A program made the translations under genes and the position numbers. From NCBI GenBank assembly GCA_004431415.1, contig QPMI01000186.1:120736-184735 (forward strand): a stretch of DNA of 64,000 bases. The letters run 5' to 3'. The notes below the pieces were generated by a model. The model was not told the DNA's origin. It worked only from the letters and a program-made list of their open reading frames with translations, and made no database searches. Of the stretch, positions 1 through 11,164 are shown piece by piece (within the stretch, counting starts at the first letter, position 1; every line of letters begins with the position of its first letter). This stretch comes from Cyanophora paradoxa (Eukaryota; Glaucocystophyceae; Cyanophorales; Cyanophoraceae).

Positions 1-1363
1 CAGCCCGCCGACGCGCGCGCAGGCTACCCTATCAAGAGCTGCGCGGGCCTCCCGATGAGGGAGGCCGTGCTAGGCCCGCGCGGCTTTCTGAACGACCGGT
101 TGTACATGTGGGTTGACCACGTGCGCGGGCACCGCTCTGGCATGGCGCCTCGCGCGCGCTGAGGCGGCGCCGCCGCGCAGGCCGGCTCGTTCATCACGGC
201 CCGGACGTTCCCGGCGCTCACGCTGGTCGGGGTGATCGTCTTCCCGCGGCCGGGCGGGGGCGAGGAGATCGAGCTCTCCGTCCCGTCGCTCAGCGAGCAG
301 GGCGGCCCGAAGACGATCCGCGTCCCCGTCGTCGAGCGCGGGCCCACGACGAGCGTCCGCGTGTGGAAGGACCTGTGCGAGGCCGGTGCGCCCCGCCCCG
401 CCCGCTTCCCCCGCCCCCGCTGAGCCCCCCTCAGTCGACCAGGGCGACGCCGCCGCGCGCTGGATCCAGGTGCCCCGCCCCTGCCCCGCCCCGCCGCCCG
501 CCGGGGCTGGCTGAGCGCGGCGCGGCAGTCCTTCCTGAAGGTGCCGGGCCTGCGGCTGGTGCGCATGGCGGAGGGCCACGTGCGCCCCGTCGACAAGGAG
601 CGCAAGCACCTCGCCGCGCCCCCCGGCGCCATCTACCAGGTCGCCCCTTCCCCCTCCCCGCTCCCCCCCGCTTCTGAGCGGGGCGGCAGACGGGCTTCAG
701 CGACGCGTACCCCGTGCTGCTGGCGGCGGAGGAGAGCCTGGCGAGCCTGAACGCGCGGCTGCCGAAGCCGGTGCCGATGAACCGCTTCCGCCCGAACATC
801 GTCGTCCGTGGCTCGCGGGCCTTCGCCGAGGACCGCTGGCGCCGCATCCGCATCGGCGGCACCGAGTTCCAGGTGCCCATCGCCCGCCCCGCGACGCGCC
901 GGGCCCGGGGCGGCGGCGGCTCTCCCCTCGAAGCCCGCCCGTCTGAGCTTGCGCCCCGGCGCAGGTCTCGAAGCCATGCGACCGGTGCAAGATGACGACG
1001 GTGGACCAGGTGCGCCGCGCCTCGTCTCTTCGGTTTGGTAGTCTAGCCGCGCCGCCCTGGGCGGGGGCGCGCCCCGGGCCGCGGGGGCGCTCTGCCGGCG
1101 GCCTCACGGGGGGCGGGGCGGGGCGGCAGGAGCGGGGCGTCTTCGACGGGGAGCAGCCCCTCAAGGAGCTCGCCGCCTTCCGCAAGGTGCTGCACCCCTC
1201 CTCCTCCTCCCCCACCCCTCCCTCCAGGTGTTCGAACGCCTACCCCCCGGCCCCGCAGCTGGACCCGTCGACGCCGGATAAGGTCTACTTCGCGATGAAC
1301 CTGGTGCACGAGCGGGCCGGCGGGCGCATCCGCGTCGGCGACAAAGTCGTCCTCCTCGAGTAG
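1..1363 (+). CDS. MOSC-domain (mARC-like) protein, 5' end missing
   Basis: Several short exons together encode the later part of a MOSC-family protein of the mitochondrial amidoxime-reducing component / molybdenum cofactor sulfurase C-terminal type. These proteins bind the molybdenum cofactor. The first visible exon (about 23-120) reads YPIKSCAG and then GFLNDRLYMWVD, the family's N-terminal beta-barrel signature. Later exons carry MNRFRPNIVVRG, the DRWRRIRIGG strand and the cysteine-bearing VSKPCDRCKMTTVDQ, which matches the family's CxRCxxTTVD motif. The last exon reads VYFAMNLVHE and ends with a KVVLLE tail at the stop at 1363. Introns are GT-AG, mostly gtgcgc or gtgccc to gcag, with a ctgag-like branch site. 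The start codon and the first exon lie left of the window. Whether it is a reductase or a cofactor sulfurase-type protein cannot be told from this part. Confidence 0.85.
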
Positions 1364-1615
1364 TCCTGTCAGCCGCACGGCCCCTTGTAGTAGTTTACGC
1401 GCGGCGTAGATGTAATAGTGCATTGCAATTGCGTCTTTTGCGTGTCGATATAGTCCAATTTCCGTTCTGCTGCCCCTCGAGCTCCACCGCCTGCTGCGGC
1501 TGGCGGTCAAGACCCTCGGCCCTCCCACCTCCGCCCCGCGGGCGCCAGCTCTTCATGATAATGCCCGGCATACGTTACGAGGCGCGCGGGGCGGCTGCTG
1601 GCTAGGGGCTACAGG

Positions 1616-3451
1616 CTATACAAAGAGCTCGGGGGTCTCGTTCTCGAGGAAGAGGAGCGTCTGCTTGACGCCCGCCGACCACTGCTCTAACCGCGTCTTC
1701 AGGTGCGAGATCTGCGGTGCGGGCGGCGATGAGGAAGGGCAAAGGAGGGGCGGGAGGGGGTAGGGGGCGGGCCTGGTCCGAGTCCAGCACGCGGGGCTGT
1801 ACCCAGTCCACGCGGAACACCTTCTCGACCTGCGCGCCGGCCGGTGTCAGGCGCGCGCGGTGGGCGAAGAGGGGAGCGGTGGAGGCGCGCCTCGTCGATG
1901 GAGCCGCGGAGGAGCTTGAGGGAGAGGGCCCGCATGAAGAGCATCTCGACCTGCGCAGGCGGGCTCGCCGCGGCGCGGGGCAGGCGGGGCGCCAGCGCGG
2001 GCGACTTGCCTCGTTGAGCGGGATGCGCGCCGCGTCGGCGACGACCTTCGCCGCGGAGGCGCGCGCTCAGAGGGGGGTGCACGCATGGGCGAGGGGGGAC
2101 TGGGGGGGGGGGGGGGGTACCTTGAAGGGGACGTTCCGGTCCTCGGCGCCCCTCCTGAAGATGAGCTCCATGAGGCACAGGATCGTGATCTTCTCCGTGA
2201 GCAGCGCCTGGTTCGCCACGAGGGCGGGCTGCGAGGGCAGCGGTCATCCGGCGCCGATCGGTGCGAGGCCGGCGGCGGCGGCGGTGGCGAGGCACCTGGG
2301 CGTTCATCTGCTGCGCGTGCGCCTGTTTGATGCGGTCGTACTCGGGAATGTTGCCGGCGTTGAAGGCCTTCAGCAGGCGGGCGAGCCACTCCTCCGGGGT
2401 CCCGGTCAGGAGCTGAAAGATCGGGTGGCCGAGCTGCGCGGGCACGAACGCGCGACTCAAGCCGATGCGCGGACGAGCGCGTCGCCGAGGTGCGCACCAG
2501 CTCGCCGAAGTTGTAGATGCCCTCGCCCACGAGCGCCGCAATGCCGAGGTCGAACGCGAGCTCCTGCTTCTCTTTTTGCGGGATCGACTCGAGCGGCGTG
2601 TAAGAAAGGAAGAGGAGCGCGTTCTTGTAGAAGTCTGCAGGAGGCCCGACCACCTGTCGTCCGTCTCAAAGAGGACGGCCCATTCGTTTTTCCCGGGCCG
2701 CGGCGGGGCCGCACCTTGTGGTAATCGGACACGAGCCTGTAGAATGCTGCGCTGACCGCCACCTCGGGACCAGCAATGGAGTCCAGCACCTTCTGCGTCT
2801 CCTCGATGATGGACTTGGTCTCTCCCATGATTCCCGCCTTCCGCTTTAGCTGCGCGAGCTCCACGCGGCACAGGACCAAGGCCTCCTTGTTCGCAGAGAC
2901 CTTGTCGGCCAGCTGCACGAAGAAAGCGACCGCGGAATCGCTGTCTGCGGGCCGAGGAGCGTACGCGGTCATGCCAGGTCGGGCGGGGCGCCTCGAGCGA
3001 GCGCCGAGCGCGCGCGTACCAGGAAGCTGGCGCGAGATGATGGTGAGGATCTGCACGAGCCGGACGGGGTTTATCTTGCCCTCGAACTCTTTAATGAACT
3101 TGTAGTACAGGTCAACCAGGTTCTCGCCCGGCTGCGCCGGCAGCTGTACGAACTCCAGCAGGGAGTCTGTGAGCTGATGCCATAGCCTGTACGCGAGGGG
3201 TGCAACCCGCAGACGTCAGCGGCGCGTGGAATGGCTCGGGAGAATGGGAGGGTGCGGGAGCGCTTGGCGTCATGCACGGCGGCTCGCCGCCGTCGCGGAC
3301 GCTAGAGGTGCTAGCCCGCCGATATAGCGGCGAGCGGCAGGAAGGGAAGGCTGAGCGGTGCTCACTTGCGTCTGTGCAGGTCCGCCAACTTCGAATACGC
3401 CTCTCCCTTCGCGGGATACGACATGCGCTGTGATTCCGCCCAGTCCGCCAT
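1616..3451 (-). CDS. RPN9: 26S proteasome non-ATPase regulatory subunit RPN9/PSMD13
   Basis: This is a lid subunit of the 26S proteasome, a PCI-domain protein that helps hold the lid together. I place the start at the ATG at 3451 (MADWAESQRMSY). Exon 1 is spliced by a GT-AG intron to KLWHQLTDSLLEFVQ, which aligns with the KLWHQLT segment near the start of human PSMD13. Further matches follow in order: FIKEFEGKINPV, then DLGIAALVGEGIYNFGEL, then a PCI-domain end reading RGSIDEARLH and VDWVQPRVL, with the C-terminus ENETPELFV at the stop at 1616. Several exons are separated by short introns, one of which contains a 16-base G run near 2102. It converges on the MOSC gene and starts 231 bp from the divergent dynein gene. 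Confidence 0.92.
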
Positions 3452-3682
3452 TCTTCCGACAGCTTGCTGCAGACAGCCCTATACCCCCTCCCCAGCTCTA
3501 CCCCCAAGCCAAACAGGGCGGCCGAGAACGAGCTAGCAGGACATCAGTCGACAGCTTCAAACCGCGGCATAGCACGCACTGCAGCAACTGGCGTAGCCGC
3601 GCTGCTTGAAGCTAGCGGGTTGGCCGGGCGTGAGGCGTGGCGGATCTGGACTGAGTAGGAGAGCTCAGCGGCGGCTGCGAGC
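3452..3682. promoter_or_regulatory. Shared promoter gap, RPN9 / DNAI3
   Basis: These 231 bp separate the start codons of two divergent genes, so both promoters must lie here or inside the genes. I see no clear TATA box. The function is inferred from position only. Confidence 0.5.
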
Positions 3683-6600
3683 ATGGTGCCGCCTCCAGTG
3701 AGCATACCGGATGATGCAGAGCCCGCGCCGCCGCCCATCAAGACGACGCGCGAGCCGCCCTCGGGCATTGAGCCGCTCTTCTTCACCTCGACAAGCCAGG
3801 AGCTATTCCACATAGTCACGGGCAAGGTATGCAATCGCCTGCTTGGAGCAACGACAGGCTCTGGGCCTGCCTGGCTTAGCTCTGCCCTCGCACCCGCGCT
3901 CAAACGCGAGACCGACGCCGGGGCCCGCGTACAGGATGTGACGAAGGAGAACCCGCATAAAAACATTCCGAAGAAGGATATCCTGGACGATATCCAGTTC
4001 CGAGGCGTGATTTCCGACTTCCACCCCGTCAAGGAAAAAGTCAAGGTCCGCGCCCCGCAGCTAACGCGCCCCCGCTGCCCCCAGCGCCGAACGCGCCGTC
4101 CAATCGCAGGACTATCCGGGGGACGACTTGCTCATCGTGTTCGATGACGAGGGGCTGTACGATCAGAACTTTTACCTCTGCGTAACTCCGGAGGCCCGCG
4201 AGAAGGAGATATGGGTGCGCGGGGCCGCCCGCTGGGCCGCCCGCTGGGTCGCCCGTCCTTGTGTACGCAACGAATCTGCCGACGCTGACGCGGCCGCCAG
4301 CGGCTGGAGGAGCAAAGGAGAGCTGCCCTGGAGGGCCCGAAGGAGAAGCCCGAGAAGAAGGAGCGGACGAAGGGCTGGGTCTCGCTGGGCAGCGAGAAGG
4401 AGATCGAGGAGGAGCGCGTGGTGAACAACCGCGACCTGGTGCGCATCCGGCGCTTTCCGGCCCCGCCCCGCCAGAGCGGAGCCGGGGGAGGGAGCGAGCG
4501 AGCGGGCGAGCGGGGCGCGGCAGATCGTGGTGCTGGTCACACGGAAGCGGCGGGACTTCGGCGCCTCGCACAAGTTCCAGGACCGCGACGCCAACGACGC
4601 CTTCTACGAGCAGGTGCCCCGCCGCCCGGCCTGGGGGATCGCGCCCCGCCCGCCCCCCGACGCCCGGCGCCCCCGCCCGCAGCGCCCCTTCAAGGACCCG
4701 AACTTCGAGCTGCGGCGCATGGAGCACGACATGGCGGTGCAGGTGCAGGCCTCCGTCAGCGAGAGCGCCACCCAGACGACCTGGTGCGCGCGTGCCCCCC
4801 GCGCCCCGCGCCCCGGCAGCGGCGGGGAGTCGAGGGGCGGACCCCCCGCAGGAACCGCAAGGTGAACAAGATCATACAGTACTCGAGCCTGGACGCCGAG
4901 CGCGTGGACAAGAACAAGGTAGCGCCCGCCCGCCCCCGCTCCGCGGTCCGCCTCAGATCGCCGGCCCCCGCCCCTCCCCGCCCCGCAGGTCCTGCAGTCG
5001 GACCCTCTGACCGAGTTCCTGCACACGGTGGCGAACCGGTGCGTGGGGCGAGGCGGCGCCCTGCGCGCGTGTCAAGCGGGGCGGGGGCGGCAGGGCGGAG
5101 GAGGCGCTGCAGCAGAACGAGACGATGAACATCTACGAGGACGACTTCGAGGTGCTCGCCGAGGAGGACACGACCATCGGCAACAAGAACGACAACCACA
5201 TCAAGGCAGGGCCCCCCGCTCCTCCTCGCGCGCCGGCGGCGGGCGGGCGGGGGCTGACGGGGGGCGGCGGGGGCGCGCAGGAGGCGTACAGCTTCACGGA
5301 CATCGCGTACAAGTCGAAGCTGATCTCGTGCATCGACTGGATGCCGCAGGCGCGCGGCGTCGTCGCCGTCTCCTGCGTCGAGGCCGCCAACTTCGACGGC
5401 CGCGTCGACATCTCCGGCAAAGTCCGGTCGTGCGCCCGCCCCGCCCCCGCGCCGGGTCCTCGGGGGGGGGGGGGCGGGGGCGGGCCTCCGACGCGCGGGG
5501 GCGGCGGGGGCGGGCAGGTCGGCGGTGCTGATCTGGAACTTCATCGACACCATCCACCCCCAGTTCGTGCTGGAGAGCCCCTCGGACGTCATGGTCTTCC
5601 GCTTCAACCCCAAGAGCCCCGACATCATCGCCGGCGGCTGCTACTCCGGCCAGGCCCGCCCCCCGCCGCCCCCGCGCTCCCCCGCGCCCGCCCCGCCGGC
5701 GCTGCTCCGCTGAGCGCCGGAGCAGGTGGTGATCTGGGACGTGAGCGCGGCGCAGGCGGCGCTCAAGTCGAAGGAGCAGCAGAAGAAGGACGAGGACCGC
5801 GGGCAGAGCGACGGCCGCGCGGTGCGCCCCGCCCGGACGGGGGGCAGCCGGCGGCGGGCGGGAGGCAGACGGGCGCCCCCGAATAAAAACGCGAGGGCAC
5901 ATACCTTAGCTGCGGATGCCGTTCTGGGCGCCGCCCACAGCGCCTCCGCTGCCACCTTTCCCGCCGGGCGCGCTCGGACGCTGACGGCGCGGGGCGGGGG
6001 CGCAGCCGGTCATCAAGGCGCAGATCGTGTCGAGCGCGGAGACGAGCCACAAGGTCCCCGTCGCCGACCTCCACTGGCTACCCCCCTCCTTCGAGGCCCG
6101 CCCGCCCGCCCCGCTCCGCCCCGCCCCGCCCCGCCCCGCCGCCGCTGAGGAGGCCCGCGCAGATCAACGCGAAGGGGAAGATCATGGAGAAGACGGACGC
6201 GGCGGGCGGCCTCGTCCAGCAGTTCGTCTCCACCTCCGCCGACGGCGCCGTGCGCCCCCGCCCCCGCCCCCGCTCCCCCAGCCCGGCGCCGACGCCTGCG
6301 GCGGGGCAGGTGCTGGTGTGGGACCTGCGAGTAGCGAAGAAGGAGCTGGCGGCGCGGCCGGTGGACCCGGCGTGGAACCCGACGTACGAGGCGCCCCTGA
6401 ACCGGGTGGACGGGACGCAGGGCCTGATGGGCCCCCTGGCCCTCGCCCTCTCGGCGGACCCCGCCAAGGAGAAGGAGCTGCCGCGGGAGGCGATCACGCA
6501 GTTCGTGGCGACGACGGAGAACGGCGAGGTCGCCTCGGGGGACTTCGCCGTGCGCCCTGCCCGCCCGCCCCGCCCCGCCCCGCTCCCCTCGGCTGAGGGC

Positions 6601-7340
6601 GCGGGGCGCGGGCGCAGAGCCAGGTGCAGCAGGCGGAGGAGGACGAGCAGCAGGAGGGCGGCCCCGTGGCCGTCGGCGCCGCCAAGAAGGTGAAGAAGCC
6701 GGACTACATCCGCAGCGCGGTGCTGGGGCACGTGGGGCCCGTCATCGCGTGCCAGCGCTCCCCCTTCTTCCACGACATCGTCCTCACGGCCGGCGACTGG
6801 ACGTTCAACATCTGGAAGGAGGGCCTGCGGGAGCCCATCTTCACCTCCCCCTTCTCCGGCTCCTACATCACGGCGGCGCGCTGGTCCCCGACGCGCCCCG
6901 CCGTCGTCGTCACCGCCAAGGAGGACGGCGTCCTCGAGGTCCGGCCCCGCCCGCCCCCGCCCCGGGCACCCTCGCCCCGCCCGAGCCGGCCCCGCCCCGC
7001 CCCGCCCCCCGCGCAGGTGTGGGACCTGCTCGACCGCTCCCACGAGGCCTCCATCCGGGAGTCCCTCTTCTCGTACCCCATCACGAGCATCGAGTTCTGG
7101 ACCTCGTACACCTCGCAGGGGTCGGTCAGCCGGCAGCTGCTCGCGCTGGGGGACAACCAGGGGACGCTGCACATCTACGAGACGCCCCGCCCGCTGCGGC
7201 GGCCCGTGGCGAACGAGCGGGCCGTCATGCAGGGCTACTTCGCCCGCGAGGTCCGCCGCGTCGGCTACTACGAGGAGCGCCGCGAGATCCGCCTCCGCGA
7301 CAAGCCCTACCGCCCCCCCTCCGTCGACGACTCGGGCGCC

Positions 7341-7372
<32 letters not shown>

Positions 7373-7670
7373 CGGCAGCGGCGGGGCGTCGCCGGCGCCG
7401 GGGCAGCCGGGGACGGCGCAGCCGGTGGTGGACGAGGCGGCGGCGGCGCTGGAGCGGGAGGAGGAGGCGGCGGAGAAGGAGTACAAGAAGTACGAGGAGA
7501 AGCTCTTGAAGGAGCTCGGCATCGAGACGCCGGCCGAGGTCCCCCCCGCCCCCTCCCCCCTCCCGCCCACCTCTCCTCAGCCTTCGCAGCGGGCGGCGCG
7601 GGAGGCGGAGGAGGAGAAGCTCCGGCAGATGCAAGCGGCGGCGGCGGCGGCGGGCGGCGGCGGCGGATGA
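3683..7670 (+). CDS. DNAI3: Axonemal dynein intermediate chain DNAI3 (WDR63 / IC140 type)
   Basis: This is a WD-repeat intermediate chain of the two-headed inner-arm dynein (I1/f) of motile cilia. The N-terminus has ISDFHPVKE and a DDLLIVFDDEG segment. The linker has GWVSLGSEKEIEEE, which is nearly identical to the human DNAI3 (WDR63) linker. This is followed by DFGASHKF and DANDAFYE. WD-repeat exons read ISCIDWMPQARGVVAVS, MVFRFNPKSPDIIAGGC, VVIWDVSA, VPVADLHWLPPSFE, VLVWDLRV, RSPFFHDIVLTAGDWTFNIW and VWDLLDRSHEASIRES. The C-terminal tail is a charged coiled coil (EREEEAAEKEYKKYEEKLLKE is the core, ending at ELG) with poly-Ala and poly-Gly tracts from GCG repeats near 7340-7372 and 7635-7667. 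Introns include several with GC donors (5206, 5654, 6096). The gene shows that the organism builds motile flagella. Confidence 0.93.
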
Positions 7671-7774
7671 GGGGCCTGACCGCGGCCCTCCGTCCCCTTC
7701 TCCTCCCTCCCTTAGTAGCCGTAGCATCCCAACCTAGCGCCTGTCCCGGCCCTCCAATGCCACCGTCCGTCCCG

Positions 7775-8712
7775 TCACTTCGCTGCGGCGGGGAGGAGGA
7801 GGCCGGCGAGGCTGCGGTAGTACCCGTCCGCCTCCTTCTCCATCATCGCGGAGAGCTGCACGCGGTCGAAGCGGACCGCCCCGAAGCGGCGGGCGGCGTG
7901 CGGGGCCCACGTCTCCCGCCCGATCGACCCCGAGGCCGCCTGCACGCCCCCGATCAGACGTCGAAGCGCGGGGAAGATGTGAAGGGGGGCGGGCGCACGG
8001 GGGCGTGGCGCGGGGGCCGGCGGGCCTGGCGGACCTTCGCGAGGGTGACGTGCGGCGTGAAGCGGAGCCGCCCGCCGCCCTCCACGACCCCCGCCTCGGC
8101 GAAGCGCGCGTGGACCGAGTCTGCGCGAGACCCAGATGAGCGCGCGCGAGAGCCGGGCGCCGGTGGACGGGGAGGCTGGGAGGGACGGGAGCACCGACGA
8201 AAGCGCCGAGGGCGTCGCGCCCCGGCCCCTCCTCGACGCCCATCCAGACGACCCGGCTCCCGAACGCCCCGACGCCGCGCAGGATCAAATCCTCCGCCGG
8301 CGCCAGCCGCAGCAGCTCCTGCGGGACGGCTTGGGATTCGGTCTCCGACGCAATGCGGCATCAGGAAGCATCAAGCACGCGTACCTCGTCCTCGGCGCAG
8401 CGCTCCAGGACTTCGGCGGCAGCGGCCTTCTGCTCGTCGTCCTCGAGCCGGAAGACGAAGAGGGTCATGTGCAGCTGGTGGAGCGGGATGAGGTGCGGCC
8501 TGCAGCCCGGATCGCGCTCCACCATTCCGCGCTGCACCTCGTGCACGCGCTCTGCGTGCGAGCGTACGTATACGCCCGCGCGAGCCCGATCAGCGCAGCG
8601 CCGGCGCGTTGGCGCTCCGAGCGCACCGGATACGTTAGGGCACTCGATTCGCCAGGAGAGGAAGTGGTTCGGCCGCTTTCGCTGCTCATCCGACGATCCG
8701 GAGGGACGCTGA
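7775..8712 (-). CDS. AKAP7-like 2H phosphoesterase (2'-5' RNA ligase fold), start unresolved
   Basis: Exons on the minus strand encode a two-histidine phosphoesterase domain most like the C-terminal domain of AKAP7 (PF10469 type). The segment HFLSWRIECP is spliced by a gtatcc...cag intron to a stretch ending in HQLHMTLFVFRL, the first HxT motif. Later come LRGVGAFGSRVVWMGV and RFTPHVTLAKVR, the second HxT motif. The end reads DRVQLSAMMEKEADGYYRSL, matching the AKAP7 ending. The two HxT motifs are the catalytic pair of 2H phosphoesterases. The substrate is unknown and could be an RNA 2',3'-cyclic phosphate, an ADP-ribose phosphate or another cyclic phosphate. No ATG lies in frame close to HFLSW, so a short 5' exon probably lies between 8712 and 9000. 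Only 104 bp separate its stop from the DNAI3 stop. Confidence 0.8.
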
Positions 8713-9042
8713 TGTAAGCGCCTCGAGCCACGCTGCTCGCCCGTAGCCGCACGCGGGCCTGCTGCTCGCTGAACGCTCCAGACTCCGTGGGGATCGTCCG
8801 CTCTAGATCTTCGGCAAGCGCCCACGGCCGGCGTGCCGCGCTCACTCAAAAAACTGGCGCTCCGCCGAAGCGGACAGCTGGGTCGGTGATCCGGCCTGAC
8901 TGTGCGCCAGCTCAGCAGCGAGGTAGCGCGCAATAACCCGATCGCCCGAAGAGGGCCTGCAAAGGCCGGCGGCATTGCGAGAAATAGTGTACTCCGTTCG
9001 TTACCAGGGACCAGGGTCCAGGGTCCAGGCAGATCATCAGCT
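8713..9042. other. Divergent gap, AKAP7-like / Gfo-Idh
   Basis: This stretch has no recognisable gene except that it should hold the missing first exon of the AKAP7-like gene and the promoters of both neighbours. A short direct repeat (ccagggaccagggtccagggtcc) lies at about 9004-9027, just before the Gfo/Idh start. Confidence 0.4.
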
Positions 9043-10712
9043 ATGGCGCAGAGGATGCTTCGTGTGGCCGCGCTCGGCCTCGGTGACATGGGCCGCGTGC
9101 ATGCGGAGCACCTGTCGCGCATCCGATCGGTGGATCTCACTATTTGCAGGTGCTTGTTGCCCTCGCTGCCTCCCCGCGCGAGGGCCCGGGAGCGAGCAAC
9201 TACGACTAGCTAACTGCGTTTCGCTCCCCGCAGCCGGCGCCGGGACATCGCGGAGGAGGTCGCCAAAAAGCTCAACGTGTCGAAGATCGAGACGGACTAC
9301 GACAAGGTCTTCCGGGACCCGAATATCGACGCTGTTGTCATCTCGACCGCCGTACGCAATCCCAGCGATCGGCGATCGGCGCTGCGCCGAACCGCATCCG
9401 ATGCGCACTCCGCGCGCAGTGCACAGAGCACGAGGAGCACATCATCAAGGCCGCACAGGGCGGCAAGCACATCTGGACGGAGAAGCCGCTGGCGTTCTCC
9501 CGTCCGGCTGTGACTGCGATCCTGGACGCTGTGAAGAAATCGGGCGTCAAGTTCCAGGTCGGCTTCATGCGCCGCTTCGGTGCGCGTCGCCCGCCCCGCC
9601 CCGCCCGTCCCCCGCATTTGATCTAGCTCCCAGCGCCCGAGTACGCCCTGGCGAAGCAGAAGATCAACGCGGGCGTCATCGGCAAGCCGGTCCGCAGGGC
9701 CTCGCCGATTGAAGCGGCGACCCCGCTCACGGTCCGGCAGGTGCTCTTCAAGTCCACCTCGCGCGACCCGTTCTGGCCCGAGAAGCAGGACGGACCCGGG
9801 TACAACTCCACCTTTCTCGACCTGGTACCCCCGCCGGACCCTCCCGTACCCCGGCGCCGGATCCGAGCGCGTACCCAGGCGGTGCACGACGTGGACCTCG
9901 CCCGGTGGCTCCTGAGCAGCGAAGTGAAGACAGTGTACGCCATCGGCGGCGCCCTCGTCTACAAAAAGCTCAAGGTACCCCCCTTCCACTTGACAGCCCC
10001 CCTCCCCTCTTCTTTCGCAGTCGCGGGTTCGAATCCGCGCGGCGCCGCGCAGGAGTTCGGCGACTGCGACAACGCCATCGCGACCTTCACGATGGAGAGC
10101 GGCGCGCTCGCCACTGTCGACTTCTCCCGCAACGCCCGGTACCCCACCCCCCTTCCGGATATCCCTGTACCCGCCATCCCTGAACCCCCCCCCCCCCGCA
10201 GGTACGGGTACCACGTGACGTCCGAGGTCCTGGGCGACAAGGGCTGCCTCCAGGCGCGGCGAGGGCCGGTGGGGGGCGAGGGGGCCGGGGCTGAGGCCCC
10301 GGAGCGCGCGCGCAGATCGGGGAGACGAAGATGACGAGCCTCCTCACGATGACCCCCGAAGGCATCTCGCACGGTGCGCCCCGCGCCTCTCGTGTTCAAA
10401 CAAAAGCGATCCCGGCGCTTGAGCGCTCGCGGGGGAGCGCCTCACGGGCGCGTGGCGGGCAGACGACCACCCGTGGTACATGGACCGCTTCCGCGCCGCC
10501 TTCCGCAACGAGATCGAGAACTTCATCGACAACCTCCAGGTCCGGGGGCCCCTCCTCGGGGGGCCCCGAGGGGTCTCTGAGGGGCGCGGGGGCAGACGGG
10601 GAAGGCCATGAGCCCGACGGGGGAGGACGGGCGGCGGGCGACCTGCGTCGGCCTCGCCCTCGTCGAGTCCTGGAAGACCGGCAAGCCCGTCGACGTCGAC
10701 TACTCCCTGTGA
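9043..10712 (+). CDS. Gfo/Idh/MocA oxidoreductase, inositol 2-dehydrogenase-like
   Basis: This is an NAD(P)-dependent sugar or polyol dehydrogenase. The ATG at 9043 opens MAQRMLRVAALGLGDMGRVH, a Rossmann dinucleotide-binding start (GxGxxG). The segments DYDKVFRDPNIDAVVISTAV and HIWTEKPLAF follow; EKP is the family's catalytic lysine motif. The C-terminal domain has FQVGFMRRF, AVHDVDLARWLLSS (the His/Asp pair of the active site) and TMESGALATVDFSRNARYGY, and ends in GKPVDVDYSL at the stop at 10712. FMRRF and HDVDLARWL resemble bacterial inositol 2-dehydrogenase (IolG). That makes myo-inositol a plausible substrate, but the family is broad and the assignment is inference. Introns are short and C-rich. 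Confidence 0.87.
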
Positions 10713-11164
10713 GGCGCGCCCGGCGGCCGGCGGTCCCCGCCACGCGCCCCGGTCGGGCCTCCTTCCTCACCCCCGCACCCCCGCAGACGCCTTCGCACAC
10801 TCCCTCGCGCGCCCCACCCGCCCCCTCGCACCCCCGCCAGTCGGTGCCCGTGAGCCGTTGAACCCGAACCGAAGCGCGCGGAAACGGGCGCGTGTCCGCT
10901 GCATCGGGGCGCACGCCGCGGCCGAGACGTCCCTGCACGCCCCGCACGCTGCCCTGCCCCGCACTCCCACCAGCTAGCGCTACAGCACGCGCACGCGCCT
11001 CCTCCAGTTGAAATCTCTCGCATGTCACTCGCTCATGATCAGAAGGCCTAGGATCGAACTGCCCCGCTAGCCCTGCGCTGCTCTGCCCCGATCTGCTCTG
11101 CTCTGTGCTGCGCTGCGCTACGCTACCTGACTGCCTGGGCCCGCCCTGGCCGTGGCCTGCGCGC
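10713..11164. other. Convergent 3' gap, Gfo-Idh / treble-clef gene
   Basis: I see no gene here. It should carry the two 3' untranslated regions. It contains a short ctgctctgc-like direct repeat near 11082-11115. Confidence 0.5.

Noticed and set aside
10019-10045. T-arm-like sequence gggttcgaatccgcgc, possible tRNA
   Set aside because: It lies at an intron-exon border of the Gfo/Idh gene. No acceptor, D or anticodon stems pair in the 70 bases upstream, so it is a chance match.
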